Part shown: positions 1 to 6,053 of the stretch, in pieces | Position numbering within the stretch: position 1 is the stretch's first letter | How the letters are laid out: each line of letters starts with the position of its first letter | Origin: a bacterium | Lineage (GTDB): Bacteria > Verrucomicrobiota > Verrucomicrobiae > Limisphaerales > J093 | NCBI GenBank assembly: GCA_021839785.1 | Contig: JAKCAB010000566.1 | Coordinates: 1 to 7,071 of the forward strand | Direction of reading: 5' to 3' | Length of the DNA: 7,071 nucleotides | Program-made: the position numbers and the translations under genes | Notes under the pieces: generated by a model | Database searches by the model: none | Told to the model about the DNA's origin: nothing | The model's input: the letters and a program-made list of their open reading frames with translations, nothing else

Positions 1-1
1 C

Positions 2-391
2 GCGCACGCCGCCGGGTGGCCGGTCATTTACCACGGCTGCGGCAACGTGCAGGCGATCTTCGCCGACTACATCGAGATGAAGATTGACGCGTACAATCCG
101 CTGGAAGCCAAGACGGGCATGGACGCGGTGCAGTTGCGTCGCCAATACGGCCACGCCATCGGCTTTTGCGGCAACGGCGACATCCGAGTCTGGGAAACCG
201 GCGATCGCGACGCCATCCGCCGCGAAGTTCTGCGCAAGCTGAACGCGGCGAAAGGTGGCGGTTTCATCTTTCAGTCGGACCACTCGGTCAGCGGCAGCGT
301 GTCGGGCCCGACTTACGATTACATCGTGAGGCTGGTGCGCGAGTTTGGCCAGTATCCGATCCACCTTGGAGAGTTTGAGGAGCAACTATGA
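2..391 (+). CDS. Uroporphyrinogen decarboxylase (URO-D) family protein, C-terminal part
   Basis: This is the 3' end of a gene that begins left of the window; 129 codons are visible in the frame opening at base 2, ending in TGA. The segment reads as the second half of a URO-D TIM barrel: a strand ending in YHGCGN, a helix, then the typical DAYNPLEAKTGMD stretch in which the barrel meets a 'NPL..aGMD' loop, then AIGFCGNGDIRVWETG and a final GGGFIFQSDHSVSG strand. In PVC bacteria most such proteins are not the haem enzyme HemE but paralogues found near sugar or methyl-transfer catabolic genes. The context here (a secreted DUF1080 protein downstream) fits that, so I do not assign hemE. The true start is outside the window; an internal GTG at 47 is not a plausible start because homologous sequence continues upstream of it. 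The stop overlaps the next ATG (ATGA), indicating an operon. Confidence 0.85.
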   Translation, partial: AHAAGWPVIYHGCGNVQAIFADYIEMKIDAYNPLEAKTGMDAVQLRRQYGHAIGFCGNGDIRVWETGDRDAIRREVLRKLNAAKGGGFIFQSDHSVSGSVSGPTYDYIVRLVREFGQYPIHLGEFEEQL

Positions 392-990
392 AAGCGCTGC
401 AACTCTGGGGCCTTGGTTGCCTCGCCAGCTTGGTCTCTTTGACCACTATGCGACGCTCTCGGAAGCAGCGCGCGCGGAACGGTTGGAACGGGAGGGCTGG
501 GGCTTCATGCCTGACTTCTTCGTGGGCAGGTTGGAAGGGGCGAGCGATCGGGCACGATTCATCGACGGGAACGAGAACGCGTACTGCTACACCGCGCGCG
601 AGCAGTTTCCGCGGCTATCACGCCAGGCGACAACGGGTGCTCGGCCCGGTGCCTCCCGAACTCCGGGAAAAGTACGAGCGCCAGGGGCGGGCCGGTCAGG
701 CGCTTTACGTGGATCAAAACTTCGCCTTGCGATAGCCGAATCCGGAGCGATACGTGAGTTTCAAGATGACGCCGGAGGAGCGGGCCAAATGGTTTGAGCA
801 CAATACGTACTGGGCGCTCTACACGACCGACGAGTTTGTCTGGTGTTACAGCAAACGCATGAACTGGTGGAAAGTCCAGACCCCGCCCGGCCTTGAGGCG
901 GCCATCGTGAGCGCTCGAACGAAGATCGTTCAAGGCAAGCCGCTCGGCTTTGACACCGAACCACTCCTCGAAGCGGCAGGGAAACGTTGA
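388..990 (+). pseudogene. Broken gene of unknown function (two frame changes and one in-frame amber stop)
   Basis: An ATG at 388 overlaps the URO-D stop by four bases and has GAGGAG at 377-382, five bases upstream, so this was a coupled operon gene. Its first 20 residues (MKALQLWGLGCLASLV...) look like a signal peptide. Sensible protein then continues in another frame from about 430 (FDHYATLSEAARAERLERE..., GWGFMPDFFVGRLEG, FIDGNENAYCYT), returns to the first frame at about 606-614 (RGYHARRQRVLGPVPPELREKY), meets TAG at 733-735, and continues in the same frame as NPERYVSFKMTPEERAKWFEHNTYWALYTTDEFVWCYSK to TGA at 988-990. The part after the TAG could be expressed as a 78-residue protein from GTG 754, but it reads as the C-terminus of one longer protein. 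The sequence is rich in aromatic residues (for example MNWWK). The product is about 200 residues, with no N-terminal catalytic domain, so an internal deletion is likely. I do not recognise the family with confidence; a carbohydrate-active, TIM-barrel-like secreted protein is only a guess. Confidence 0.7.
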
Positions 991-1072
991 TCGGCCGGGT
1001 CTCGTCTCGCGCAAGGCTCCTCTTCCCGGCTTGGCAGGAGCGAGGCGGGCCGCTACGTTTCCTGCCACGACT

Positions 1073-1675
1073 ATGAGAAAAGTGCTCGCCTTTTTGGGAT
1101 GCTTGGCGTTGACCTTGAGTGCCTTCGCCGGTGAAGCCCAATCCCCATGGATTTCGCTGTTCAACGGCAAGGACCTCACGGGCTGGACGGTTCGCGGCAA
1201 GGCGACCTGGTCCGTCCAGGATGGTGTGCTCGTCGGCGTGGGCGGCATGGGCCACATCTACACGGACGTCACGGCCTCCGATTTCGAAGCGAAAGGCAGG
1301 TTCCGTGTCACCAACGAGGGAGCGACGCCCAATAGCGGGTTTTACTTCCGGGCCAATCCACCGGCCGACGATGTGAATGGCTTCCCGCGCGGTTATGAGG
1401 CCCAAATCTGCAACCACGGCGATGGTTTCACCGGCTGGCTATGGAAGCCAGGCACCCCCACCGGCAAGGCCACGGAATTGCTGACCAAGGATGGCGAATG
1501 GTTCAGCTACCTCATCCGCGAGGTGGGCACGCACATTCAGTTCTGGATCAATGACAAGCTGGTCATGACCTATGACGATGCCGAGTACAAATCCGGGCAC
1601 TTCGCCATCCAGGGCCACAACCCCGGCATGAAGATCGAAGCCAAGGAGCTGTATTACCGGAACCTGAGCAAGTAA
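1073..1675 (+). CDS. Secreted DUF1080 / 3-keto-disaccharide hydrolase family protein
   Basis: An intact 200-residue protein. Residues 1-19 form a signal peptide (Arg-Lys, then a hydrophobic stretch ending AFA, predicted cleavage before GEAQ). No lipobox placement fits, so export to the periplasm or outside is expected. The mature part is the single concanavalin-like beta-sandwich of PF06439: LFNGKDLTGW at the start, WSVQDGVLVG, then NSGFYFRA, GYEAQICNH, GEWFSYLIREVGTHIQFWIND and a final GHFAIQGHNPGMKIEAKELYYRNL. The length matches a one-domain member. Characterised relatives act on 3-keto-glycosides, cleaving the glycosidic bond after C3 oxidation; the exact substrate cannot be read here. I chose ATG 1073 because it gives a clean signal peptide, although the frame is open back to 950. 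No clear Shine-Dalgarno precedes it, and the gap to the broken gene upstream is 82 bases. Confidence 0.93.
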   Translation: MRKVLAFLGCLALTLSAFAGEAQSPWISLFNGKDLTGWTVRGKATWSVQDGVLVGVGGMGHIYTDVTASDFEAKGRFRVTNEGATPNSGFYFRANPPADDVNGFPRGYEAQICNHGDGFTGWLWKPGTPTGKATELLTKDGEWFSYLIREVGTHIQFWINDKLVMTYDDAEYKSGHFAIQGHNPGMKIEAKELYYRNLSK

Positions 1676-1839
1676 CCCCCGGGCCGCTCTCCGACAATCG
1701 ACCGACTGCTCAGAGTGTCTGGCGCGCCGACCAACCCGCCTCCTATCTTCGGAACCGGTGGGGGATCGGGAATTGACGCTCAGCGTGCCGCCAGAGTGTG
1801 GTGCGGAGCTGGCTCTTCAGCGAGGAAGACGTTGGGATT

Positions 1840-1860
1840 GGAGCGCCGGCCCCGCGCTCC
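1840..1860. repeat. Perfect 7-bp inverted repeat, GGAGCGC / GCGCTCC
   Basis: GGAGCGC at 1840-1846 pairs with GCGCTCC at 1854-1860 around a 7-base GC-rich loop. No run of T follows on either strand, so it is not an obvious intrinsic terminator. It could be part of a dispersed intergenic repeat. Confidence 0.5.
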
Positions 1861-1937
1861 ACCGGCAGCGGGTTGCGAGTGATTTGACCTCGCTGCGGGT
1901 CGCGCCAGGACAATGCCATTTCGCCGTCGGACACAGA

Positions 1938-1957
1938 GAGAGTGCGTGGGCACTCTC
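1938..1957. repeat. Perfect 8-bp inverted repeat with 4-base loop
   Basis: GAGAGTGC at 1938-1945 pairs perfectly with GCACTCTC at 1950-1957 around GTGG. It lies about 30 bases beyond the point where recognisable recombinase sequence ends. No U-tract follows on either strand. It could be a hairpin of a mobile repeat or a protein-binding palindrome; the function is unknown. Confidence 0.55.
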
Positions 1958-1989
1958 GAAACCCAAAACGATGACGGGAAAGGATGGTC

Positions 1990-2827
1990 CACCGAGGACA
2001 ATGCAGGGCCGGAATTCGGGGGAAGCGGCGGCCAGCAGCTTGGCCGGTTCCGCGGGCGTGAACACTTCGACTTTACCGCCGTTCACCTTCACCGCCTCGA
2101 CGCCTTCCGCCGGATTGTCGGCGGCATAACCGCGCGTCACGGCGAAGGCGAACAGCGAATGAACCACTCGCTTGAAGTTCGTGTAGGTCTGCAGGGCGAG
2201 CTTCTGCGCGTCCAGCCAGGCTTGCAGTTCCGCCGTCGTCACGTCGCCGGCGTTCTTGTGGAAGGCAGCGGCGAACCAGCCCAGACGCGAGCGCAGGTCT
2301 TGGAGATAGCGTCCCGACGCCTTGCGGGCTCCCTTCACCGCCAGCAGTTCGGCCACAACCTCGCCAACGGGCTTGGCCGTCACGGTGCGATTGCGAGCGG
2401 CGTAAAACTTGACCGCAGCCACGAGCGAGGCAGGTCGGGCACGATCTTCAGGCACTCCGCGAGCGTCCCGGCGGCCACGGGCAGCCCTACGTTGAACGGG
2501 GCGAGGGGTTGCACGGCGGCGGCGTAGTCGGGGGCTTGTTCGTTCGTCAGGGAAGCAGCCACGACCTCGCGTTCGCACAATTGGCGGGCGAGGCGTCGGG
2601 CGGCCTCCAGGACCTCGGCTTCGTCGGCGTAGGAATCGAAGCGACGCTTGCTTCCGGCGTAGTTGGCCACCATGAACGCCGGGTTGCCGCTGGGGGGTCT
2701 TGCGGCGATAGACGGTTACGGCAAGGCGGCCAAGGCGGATTTTGCGGGGCCAACTGGCAGGGCGTCCGGCGGGTTTGGACTTGCGCTTGGCTTCGGTGCG
2801 TGACGGGGGCAACCACCATGCGCGCAC
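1990..2827 (-). pseudogene. Tyrosine recombinase (phage-type integrase) relic, catalytic domain missing
   Basis: Reading minus from GTG 2827, the N-terminal DNA-binding region (SRTEAKRKSKPAGRPASWPRK, then RLAVTVYRRKTP) is followed by a frame change at the C6 run (G6 at 2692-2697 on plus). The protein continues in another frame as SGNPAFMVANYAGSKRRFDSY and AEVLEAARRLARQLCE to about KIVPDL. A second, opposite change near 2425-2437 restores the first frame. The core-binding SAM-like domain then follows (SRLGWFAAAFHKNAGDVTTA, TYTNFKRVVHSLFAFAVTRGY, NPAEGVEAVKV), ending KVEVFTPAEPAKLLAAASPEFRPCIVLGG near 1990. The box I Arg and the later His-x-x-Arg and Tyr motifs should come next but are absent. 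Bridged, about 280 residues remain of a protein that normally runs to roughly 400 or more. The relic sits on the same strand as, and just downstream of, a tRNA-Thr, the usual location of an integrase beside its attachment site. It is not functional as a recombinase. Confidence 0.85.
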
Positions 2828-2908
2828 TGTTGCACAAAGGTTGCAAGTTTGCAGATCGGAAACGAGTTCGCCCTAACCGGTTTTGCTTGTAACTCCTTGA
2901 TTTAGAAC

Positions 2909-2983
2909 TGGAGCCAGTGGTCGGGGTCGAACCGACGACCTACGGTTTACGAAACCGTTGCTCTGCCACTGAGCTACACTGGC
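2909..2983 (-). tRNA. tRNA-Thr (anticodon CGT)
   Basis: The reverse complement folds into a full cloverleaf. The acceptor stem GCCAGTG (5' end at 2983) pairs with CACTGGC. The D arm is GCTC-AGTGGCA-GAGC. The anticodon stem ACGGT/ACCGT encloses loop TTCGTAA with anticodon CGT, which reads the Thr codon ACG. The variable loop is short. The T arm is GTCGG-TTCGACC-CCGAC with the canonical TTCGA. The discriminator base is T at 2912 and CCA is encoded at 2909-2911. It decodes ACG, a common codon in GC-rich genomes. Nothing in it looks damaged, so it is probably functional despite the recombinase relic beyond its 3' end. Confidence 0.95.
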
Positions 2984-2999
2984 ATCCAAAAGCGGAGGC

Positions 3000-3027
3000 A
3001 GTCTAGTCGGAGGTGGTCACGCGGCAA
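3000..3027 (-). promoter_or_regulatory. Possible sigma-70 promoter of the tRNA-Thr gene
   Basis: On the minus strand TTGCCG (3022-3027) and TAGACT (3000-3005) are 16 bases apart, each matching the -35 and -10 consensus at four of six positions. The -10 ends 16 bases before the mature tRNA 5' end at 2983, a fitting distance for a short leader. This is pattern matching only. Confidence 0.35.
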
Positions 3028-3390
3028 CTCAAATCCTCACTCGCAAAGCTGCGTGCTCAAGGCGCTGCGGGCCAATTCATACCAAAGTGCATTCAAATGG
3101 CTACGAAACACCCCCTCACCCCAACCCTCTCCCCCGCAGGGGAGAGGGTGCCCGCAGGGCGGGTGAGGGCGCGCTCGTATCCTTTTGATCGCAACTCAGT
3201 ATCAGAACTTGGTCTTCAATCAAGGGTGACAGCAGTTGACGCTGCGATGGCGTCGCGACGGCACGCCGCGTTCCGGGTGAAAAACATTCTCGGATCCGAT
3301 CTGCAACCGAAAGTGTTTGACGCGACGCCAGGTGGCAGGGGCCGCGTGCAAGAAACTGACATTCCTCTCGCGACCATTCCGTTCCATATC
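3028..3390. other. Intergenic region between tRNA-Thr and rlmI-like gene
   Basis: About 360 bases without a supported gene. The plus and minus open frames here (for example plus 3013-3585, and a minus frame that runs from inside the methyltransferase to 3116) have biased composition and overlap a palindromic repeat or a real gene. The one clear structure is the nested palindrome at 3113-3169. The 220 bases between that repeat and the methyltransferase stop show no hairpin with a T-run that would serve as its terminator. Confidence 0.55.
3113..3169. repeat. Nested palindromic intergenic repeat
   Basis: An outer arm CCCTCACCC (3113-3121) pairs perfectly with GGGTGAGGG (3161-3169). Inside it CCCTCTCCCC (3125-3134) pairs perfectly with GGGGAGAGGG (3139-3148) around a CGCA loop, and a small CCC-GCA-GGG hairpin (3151-3159) follows. 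The result is a branched, cruciform-like structure of 57 bases. CCCTCACCCCAACCCTCTCC-type elements recur in many copies between genes in numerous bacterial genomes, so a dispersed non-autonomous repeat is likely. Copy number in this genome cannot be seen from one window. It lies between two minus-strand genes, so a role in transcript ends is possible, but no T-tract follows. Confidence 0.8.
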
Positions 3391-4614
3391 TCAGCGGATC
3401 ACTTCGAAGGCGTATCCTTTCAGGTACTCGGTTTCCGGAATGGCCGGCAGCACGGGATGGTCGGGCGATTGCTGGAAGACCGCCACCCGCCGCAGTACCC
3501 GCCGCGCATCGAACGCCGCCGACAAGATCACGTCCTGGAAAGTCACGGCATCGACGTGGTGCGAGCAGCAAAACGTCGCCAATAACCCGCCGGGCTTCAG
3601 CAAGCGCAACGCGCGCAGGTGAATTTCCTTGTACCCGCGCAGCGCGTCGCCAACCGCCGAGCGGGTGCGCGTGAACGACGGCGGGTCCAGAATGATCGCG
3701 TCGTAAGGCGCGATGAGTTGCTCGTGCGGGGCCCGCGCCGTCCGCGCCTTGAGCCAGTCGAACACGTTCGCAGCCTCGAACGAACAACGCTCGGCCAGGC
3801 CGTTGGTTTCCGCGTGTTGGCGCGCCGCCACCAACGCTTCTTCGCTCTGTTCGAGCAGGTGGACGCGCGCCGCCCCGGCCTTGGCCGCGGACAGGGCGAA
3901 CCCGCCCACGAAGCTGAAGCAATCGAGCACCTGCGCGTCTGGAGTCATTCGGATCAACTCCGCCACGCGCGCGTGGTTCACTTGCTGGTCCAGGTACAAA
4001 CCGGTTTTGTGCCCGCCCAGCAAGTCCACTTGGAACCGCAAGCCGTTCAGTTCGACCTCGACGTCGCCGGTCAATTCGCCGGCCAGCAACCCGTGAATTT
4101 CCGGCAACCCTTCGAAGCGCCGACCGGAACTGTCGTTGCGCTCGACGATCGCGCGGGGTTCGAGCACGCGCTGGAGCACATCCGCGATCAGCGGCTTGCG
4201 GAGGTCCATCCCCAAAGACGAGGTCTGGACCACCAGCACGTCGCCGTATTGGTCCACGATCAGACCGCTGAGCTGATCGCTCTCGGCGTTTACGACCCGG
4301 AATGACGTGGCACCGGGCAGGTATTTGCGGCGGAGGGCGAGCGCCTCGCGAATTCGGCGCTCGAAGAACGCCGCGTCCAAATTCTCCCGTTCGGGCGAGA
4401 GCACCCGCACGCGGAGTTTGGACTTCGAATTGTAAAAGCCTACGCCGAGGAAGCGCTGGCGATGGTCCTTGACCTGGACGACATCGCCGTCATTGGCCGG
4501 CTGGGTGAGGCGCAGGACGCCGCCTTCGTAAAGCCAGGGATGGCCCGCGACCAGGCGGTCGGCTTCGCCGGGACGTACCAAAACGGTGGGGAGCGTAGAA
4601 TGCGATGACAACAT
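3391..4614 (-). CDS. rlmI: RlmI-like 23S rRNA (cytosine-C5) methyltransferase
   Basis: A complete 407-residue protein, close to the roughly 396 residues of E. coli RlmI, which makes m5C1962 in 23S rRNA using S-adenosylmethionine in the cytoplasm. An N-terminal PUA-type RNA-binding domain (about 10-72) contains VLVRPGEADRLVAGHPWLYEG and GDVVQVKD. A central RlmI-type region holds RVVNAESDQLSGLIVDQYGD (106-125). The Rossmann methyltransferase part starts with GGHKTGLYLDQQ (200-211), then motif I DCFSFVGGFALSAA (231-244), an acidic Glu at 255 for the SAM ribose, motif IV ILDPPSF (308-314), and motif VI TFCCSHHV (347-354) with the Cys expected for catalysis. It ends at the TGA at 3391-3393. I place the start at ATG 4614, ten residues before the PUA domain; the frame is open to 4842 but that extension is low-quality and overlaps the divergent gene. 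No strong Shine-Dalgarno is seen. The target position is inferred from the family. Confidence 0.93.
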   Translation of the reverse strand: MLSSHSTLPTVLVRPGEADRLVAGHPWLYEGGVLRLTQPANDGDVVQVKDHRQRFLGVGFYNSKSKLRVRVLSPERENLDAAFFERRIREALALRRKYLPGATSFRVVNAESDQLSGLIVDQYGDVLVVQTSSLGMDLRKPLIADVLQRVLEPRAIVERNDSSGRRFEGLPEIHGLLAGELTGDVEVELNGLRFQVDLLGGHKTGLYLDQQVNHARVAELIRMTPDAQVLDCFSFVGGFALSAAKAGAARVHLLEQSEEALVAARQHAETNGLAERCSFEAANVFDWLKARTARAPHEQLIAPYDAIILDPPSFTRTRSAVGDALRGYKEIHLRALRLLKPGGLLATFCCSHHVDAVTFQDVILSAAFDARRVLRRVAVFQQSPDHPVLPAIPETEYLKGYAFEVIR

Positions 4615-4758
4615 GGTTTGTAAACAGCTTTTGGCCGGCGTGCCGGCACATCTCAATCTGCGGATGAAGCCAGAAACCGGGTGTGCTGGGAAGCTCGATG
4701 TTGCGGAGTCGCGCGAAGCCGGCAGGACTTGTCCGATTTCGCCGGAGCCTGATCGCGC

Positions 4759-4787
4759 TTGACAAGGCAGGTCAGTTTTAGATTCAT
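4759..4787 (+). promoter_or_regulatory. Possible promoter upstream of the HTH-EIIA gene
   Basis: A perfect TTGACA hexamer at 4759-4764 is followed after 17 bases by ATTCAT (4782-4787), a weak -10 matching three of six positions. If this is the promoter, transcription would begin near 4795. The ATG at 4786 would then be untranscribed and the GTG at 4837 would become the start. It is in the 170-base divergent gap facing the methyltransferase gene. Confidence 0.3.
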
Positions 4788-5544
4788 GTCCGCGTTTGTC
4801 CACTCCGGTGGGCGAATTGGAAAGCGCGAGCCGATTGTGCAACTGACTGTCCGCGACGTTTCTGGGTTGCTGAACGTGTCCGAGAAAAGCGTTTATCGCT
4901 GGATCACGGGCGGCGACCTGCCGGCTTACCGCGTCAACGGCCAGTACCGGTTCAACCGCGCGGAATTGCTCGCCTGGGCTACTGCGAGGAAGGTCAACGT
5001 CTCGCCCAGCATTTTCGAGGAGGAGGAAACCGAAGGCGCGTTGCCGAGCCTGGCCGAAGCAATCCAGGCCGGCGGGATCAACTACCGCGTCAACGGCACG
5101 GACAAGCCTTCAGTCCTGCGCGCGATGGTCGAGTTGCTCCGTCTGCCGGACGCCGTGGACCGGGAGTTTTTGTTGCAAGTGCTGCTGGCTCGCGAATCCC
5201 TGGCCTCCACCGGCGTGGGCGACGGCATCGCCATTCCGCACGTGCGCAACCCGGTGGTGCTGCACATCGACAAGCCCTCAGTGACGCTGTGCTTCCTGGA
5301 AACGCCGATCGAGTTCGGCGCCCTGGACGGCCAGCCCGTGCAAATCCTTTTCCCGGTGATCAGCCCCAACGTGCGGGCGCACTTGCATTTGCTGGCCCAA
5401 CTCGCCTTCGGGCTGCGGGACGCGGAGTTGAAAAGACTGCTGGCGGAACAGGCGGGCCGCGACGCGATCCACGCCTGCCTTCGCCGCATCTCCAGCGCCC
5501 GCCAAGGCCCAGTCCCAGCGGAGGCGCAGGAGGTGAGCGCTTGA
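4786..5544 (+). CDS. HTH DNA-binding domain fused to PTS EIIA (fructose/Ntr type) domain
   Basis: A 252-residue protein. Residues 19-70 are a MerR/excisionase-type winged helix (LTVRDVSGLLNVSEKSVYRW, then LPAYRVNGQYRFNRAELLAW), predicted to bind DNA. An acidic linker (EEEETEG, about 78-84) leads to a PTS EIIA type 2 domain (about 87-236) with the GDGIAIPHVRNP active-site loop; His152 is the expected phosphorylated residue, equivalent to the histidine of PtsN and fructose IIA. EIIA proteins receive phosphate from HPr-type carriers, so the fusion suggests a regulator that reads PTS phosphorylation. No permease domain is attached. ATG 4786 is listed, but GTG 4837 (giving MQLTVRDV..., 235 residues) is as likely, because homologous HTH sequence begins there and the first 17 residues look unstructured. 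Neither has a good Shine-Dalgarno. It is coupled to the next gene by a four-base overlap. Domain calls are firm; the regulatory target is inference. Confidence 0.88.
   Translation: MSAFVHSGGRIGKREPIVQLTVRDVSGLLNVSEKSVYRWITGGDLPAYRVNGQYRFNRAELLAWATARKVNVSPSIFEEEETEGALPSLAEAIQAGGINYRVNGTDKPSVLRAMVELLRLPDAVDREFLLQVLLARESLASTGVGDGIAIPHVRNPVVLHIDKPSVTLCFLETPIEFGALDGQPVQILFPVISPNVRAHLHLLAQLAFGLRDAELKRLLAEQAGRDAIHACLRRISSARQGPVPAEAQEVSA
5528..5535 (+). promoter_or_regulatory. Strong Shine-Dalgarno deciding a TTG start
   Basis: AGGAGGTG lies inside the last codons of the HTH-EIIA gene, with GGAGG seven bases before the TTG at 5541. It is the best ribosome binding site in the window and argues that the next protein starts at TTG, overlapping the upstream TGA as TTGA. 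Confidence 0.75.
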
Positions 5545-5999
5545 GCCTGGCGGATTTCACCGACGCCGACTCGGTCTTGCCAGACCTGCAGGCGGACTCC
5601 GTGGCGGGCGTGGTGGCCGAACTGGCCGGCGCGCTCGCACGAGCCGGGCACGTGCGCGACGCGCAGGCGTTCGGCGAGAAAGTGCTGCGCCGCGAAGCGA
5701 TCGCCAGCGCCGCCTGGGGGTGGCAAATGGCCTTTCCGCACGCGCGCCTCGCCGGGCTGGCGCAGCCGCGGTTTGCCTTCGGGCGGCGCGCCGTGCCGTT
5801 GGCCTGGGGCGAACAGCCGGTGCGTTCCGTCTTTCTCATCGCCGTGCCGGCGAACGAGACGGGACCGTACCTGAACTTGATTTCCGCCCTCGCGCGCTTA
5901 CACCGCGACGCCACGCTGCCGCACCGCCTGCTCTTGGCCGGCGACCGCCACGACTTGCTTGACCTTTTCCGTCAAATCCCCACGTCCACCACCGCATAA
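5541..5999 (+). CDS. Stand-alone PTS EIIA (fructose/Ntr type) domain protein
   Basis: A 152-residue protein, the usual size of a lone PTS EIIA type 2 domain such as PtsN. It begins MSLADFTDADSVLPDL (TTG start), has a helix containing VAELAGAL, then QAFGEKVLRREAIAS. The active-site loop is WGWQMAFPHARL with His67 as the expected phosphorylation site; PtsN uses His at nearly the same position. RSVFLIAVPANETGPYLNLISAL matches the later core strand and helix. It follows the HTH-EIIA gene with a four-base overlap and a strong Shine-Dalgarno, so the two are probably made together. The active-site loop differs from the IAIPH of its neighbour, so it is diverged rather than a recent duplicate. With no EI, HPr, IIB or IIC nearby, a regulatory role is more likely than sugar uptake. 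The frame is open upstream to 5289, but that part is a shadow of the neighbour gene. Confidence 0.85.
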   Translation: MSLADFTDADSVLPDLQADSVAGVVAELAGALARAGHVRDAQAFGEKVLRREAIASAAWGWQMAFPHARLAGLAQPRFAFGRRAVPLAWGEQPVRSVFLIAVPANETGPYLNLISALARLHRDATLPHRLLLAGDRHDLLDLFRQIPTSTTA

Positions 6000-6053
6000 C
6001 CCCATGCCCAGACCGGCGGAACCTGCCGTGTGCCGGGTAACTTTTTGCCCCTT

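Larger units (their letters stand above)
1676..1989. other. Non-coding stretch between DUF1080 gene and integrase relic
   Basis: About 314 bases with no convincing gene. Open frames exist on both strands (for example minus 1743-1934 and plus 1758-2129), but their translations are rich in Arg/Ser/Pro and resemble nothing I recognise. The stretch holds two perfect stem-loops (1840-1860 and 1938-1957), annotated separately, and a short repeat CAGAGTGT at about 1712 and 1795. It lies where the catalytic half of the recombinase should be and may be the junction left by a deletion or by insertion of unrelated DNA. Confidence 0.5.

Noticed and set aside
559..1417. Long minus-strand frames under the broken gene and the DUF1080 gene
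   Set aside because: They have no recognisable domain and lie opposite strands with clear protein homology.
1913..2527. 204-codon plus-strand frame across the recombinase relic
   Set aside because: It is the antisense of clear recombinase sequence and its translation is Arg/His rich.
2830..2853. Three TTGCA motifs between the recombinase relic and the tRNA, considered as recombinase arm sites
   Set aside because: Five-base motifs at uneven spacing (2830, 2841, 2849) are too short to support binding sites.
3116..3922. 268-codon minus-strand frame overlapping the 3' end of the methyltransferase and the palindrome
   Set aside because: It is out of frame with rlmI, rich in Arg/Gly/Pro, and its end is translated from the palindromic repeat.
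4615..4842. Upstream extension of the methyltransferase to 4842
   Set aside because: The extra 76 residues do not resemble the PUA domain that starts these proteins, and they overlap the divergent HTH-EIIA gene.
6013..6046. Possible terminator or attenuator between the EIIA and SulP genes: CCGGC/GCCGG stem followed by T5
   Set aside because: The stem is only 5 bp with a 14-base loop, and the T-run begins five bases after it; too weak to call.
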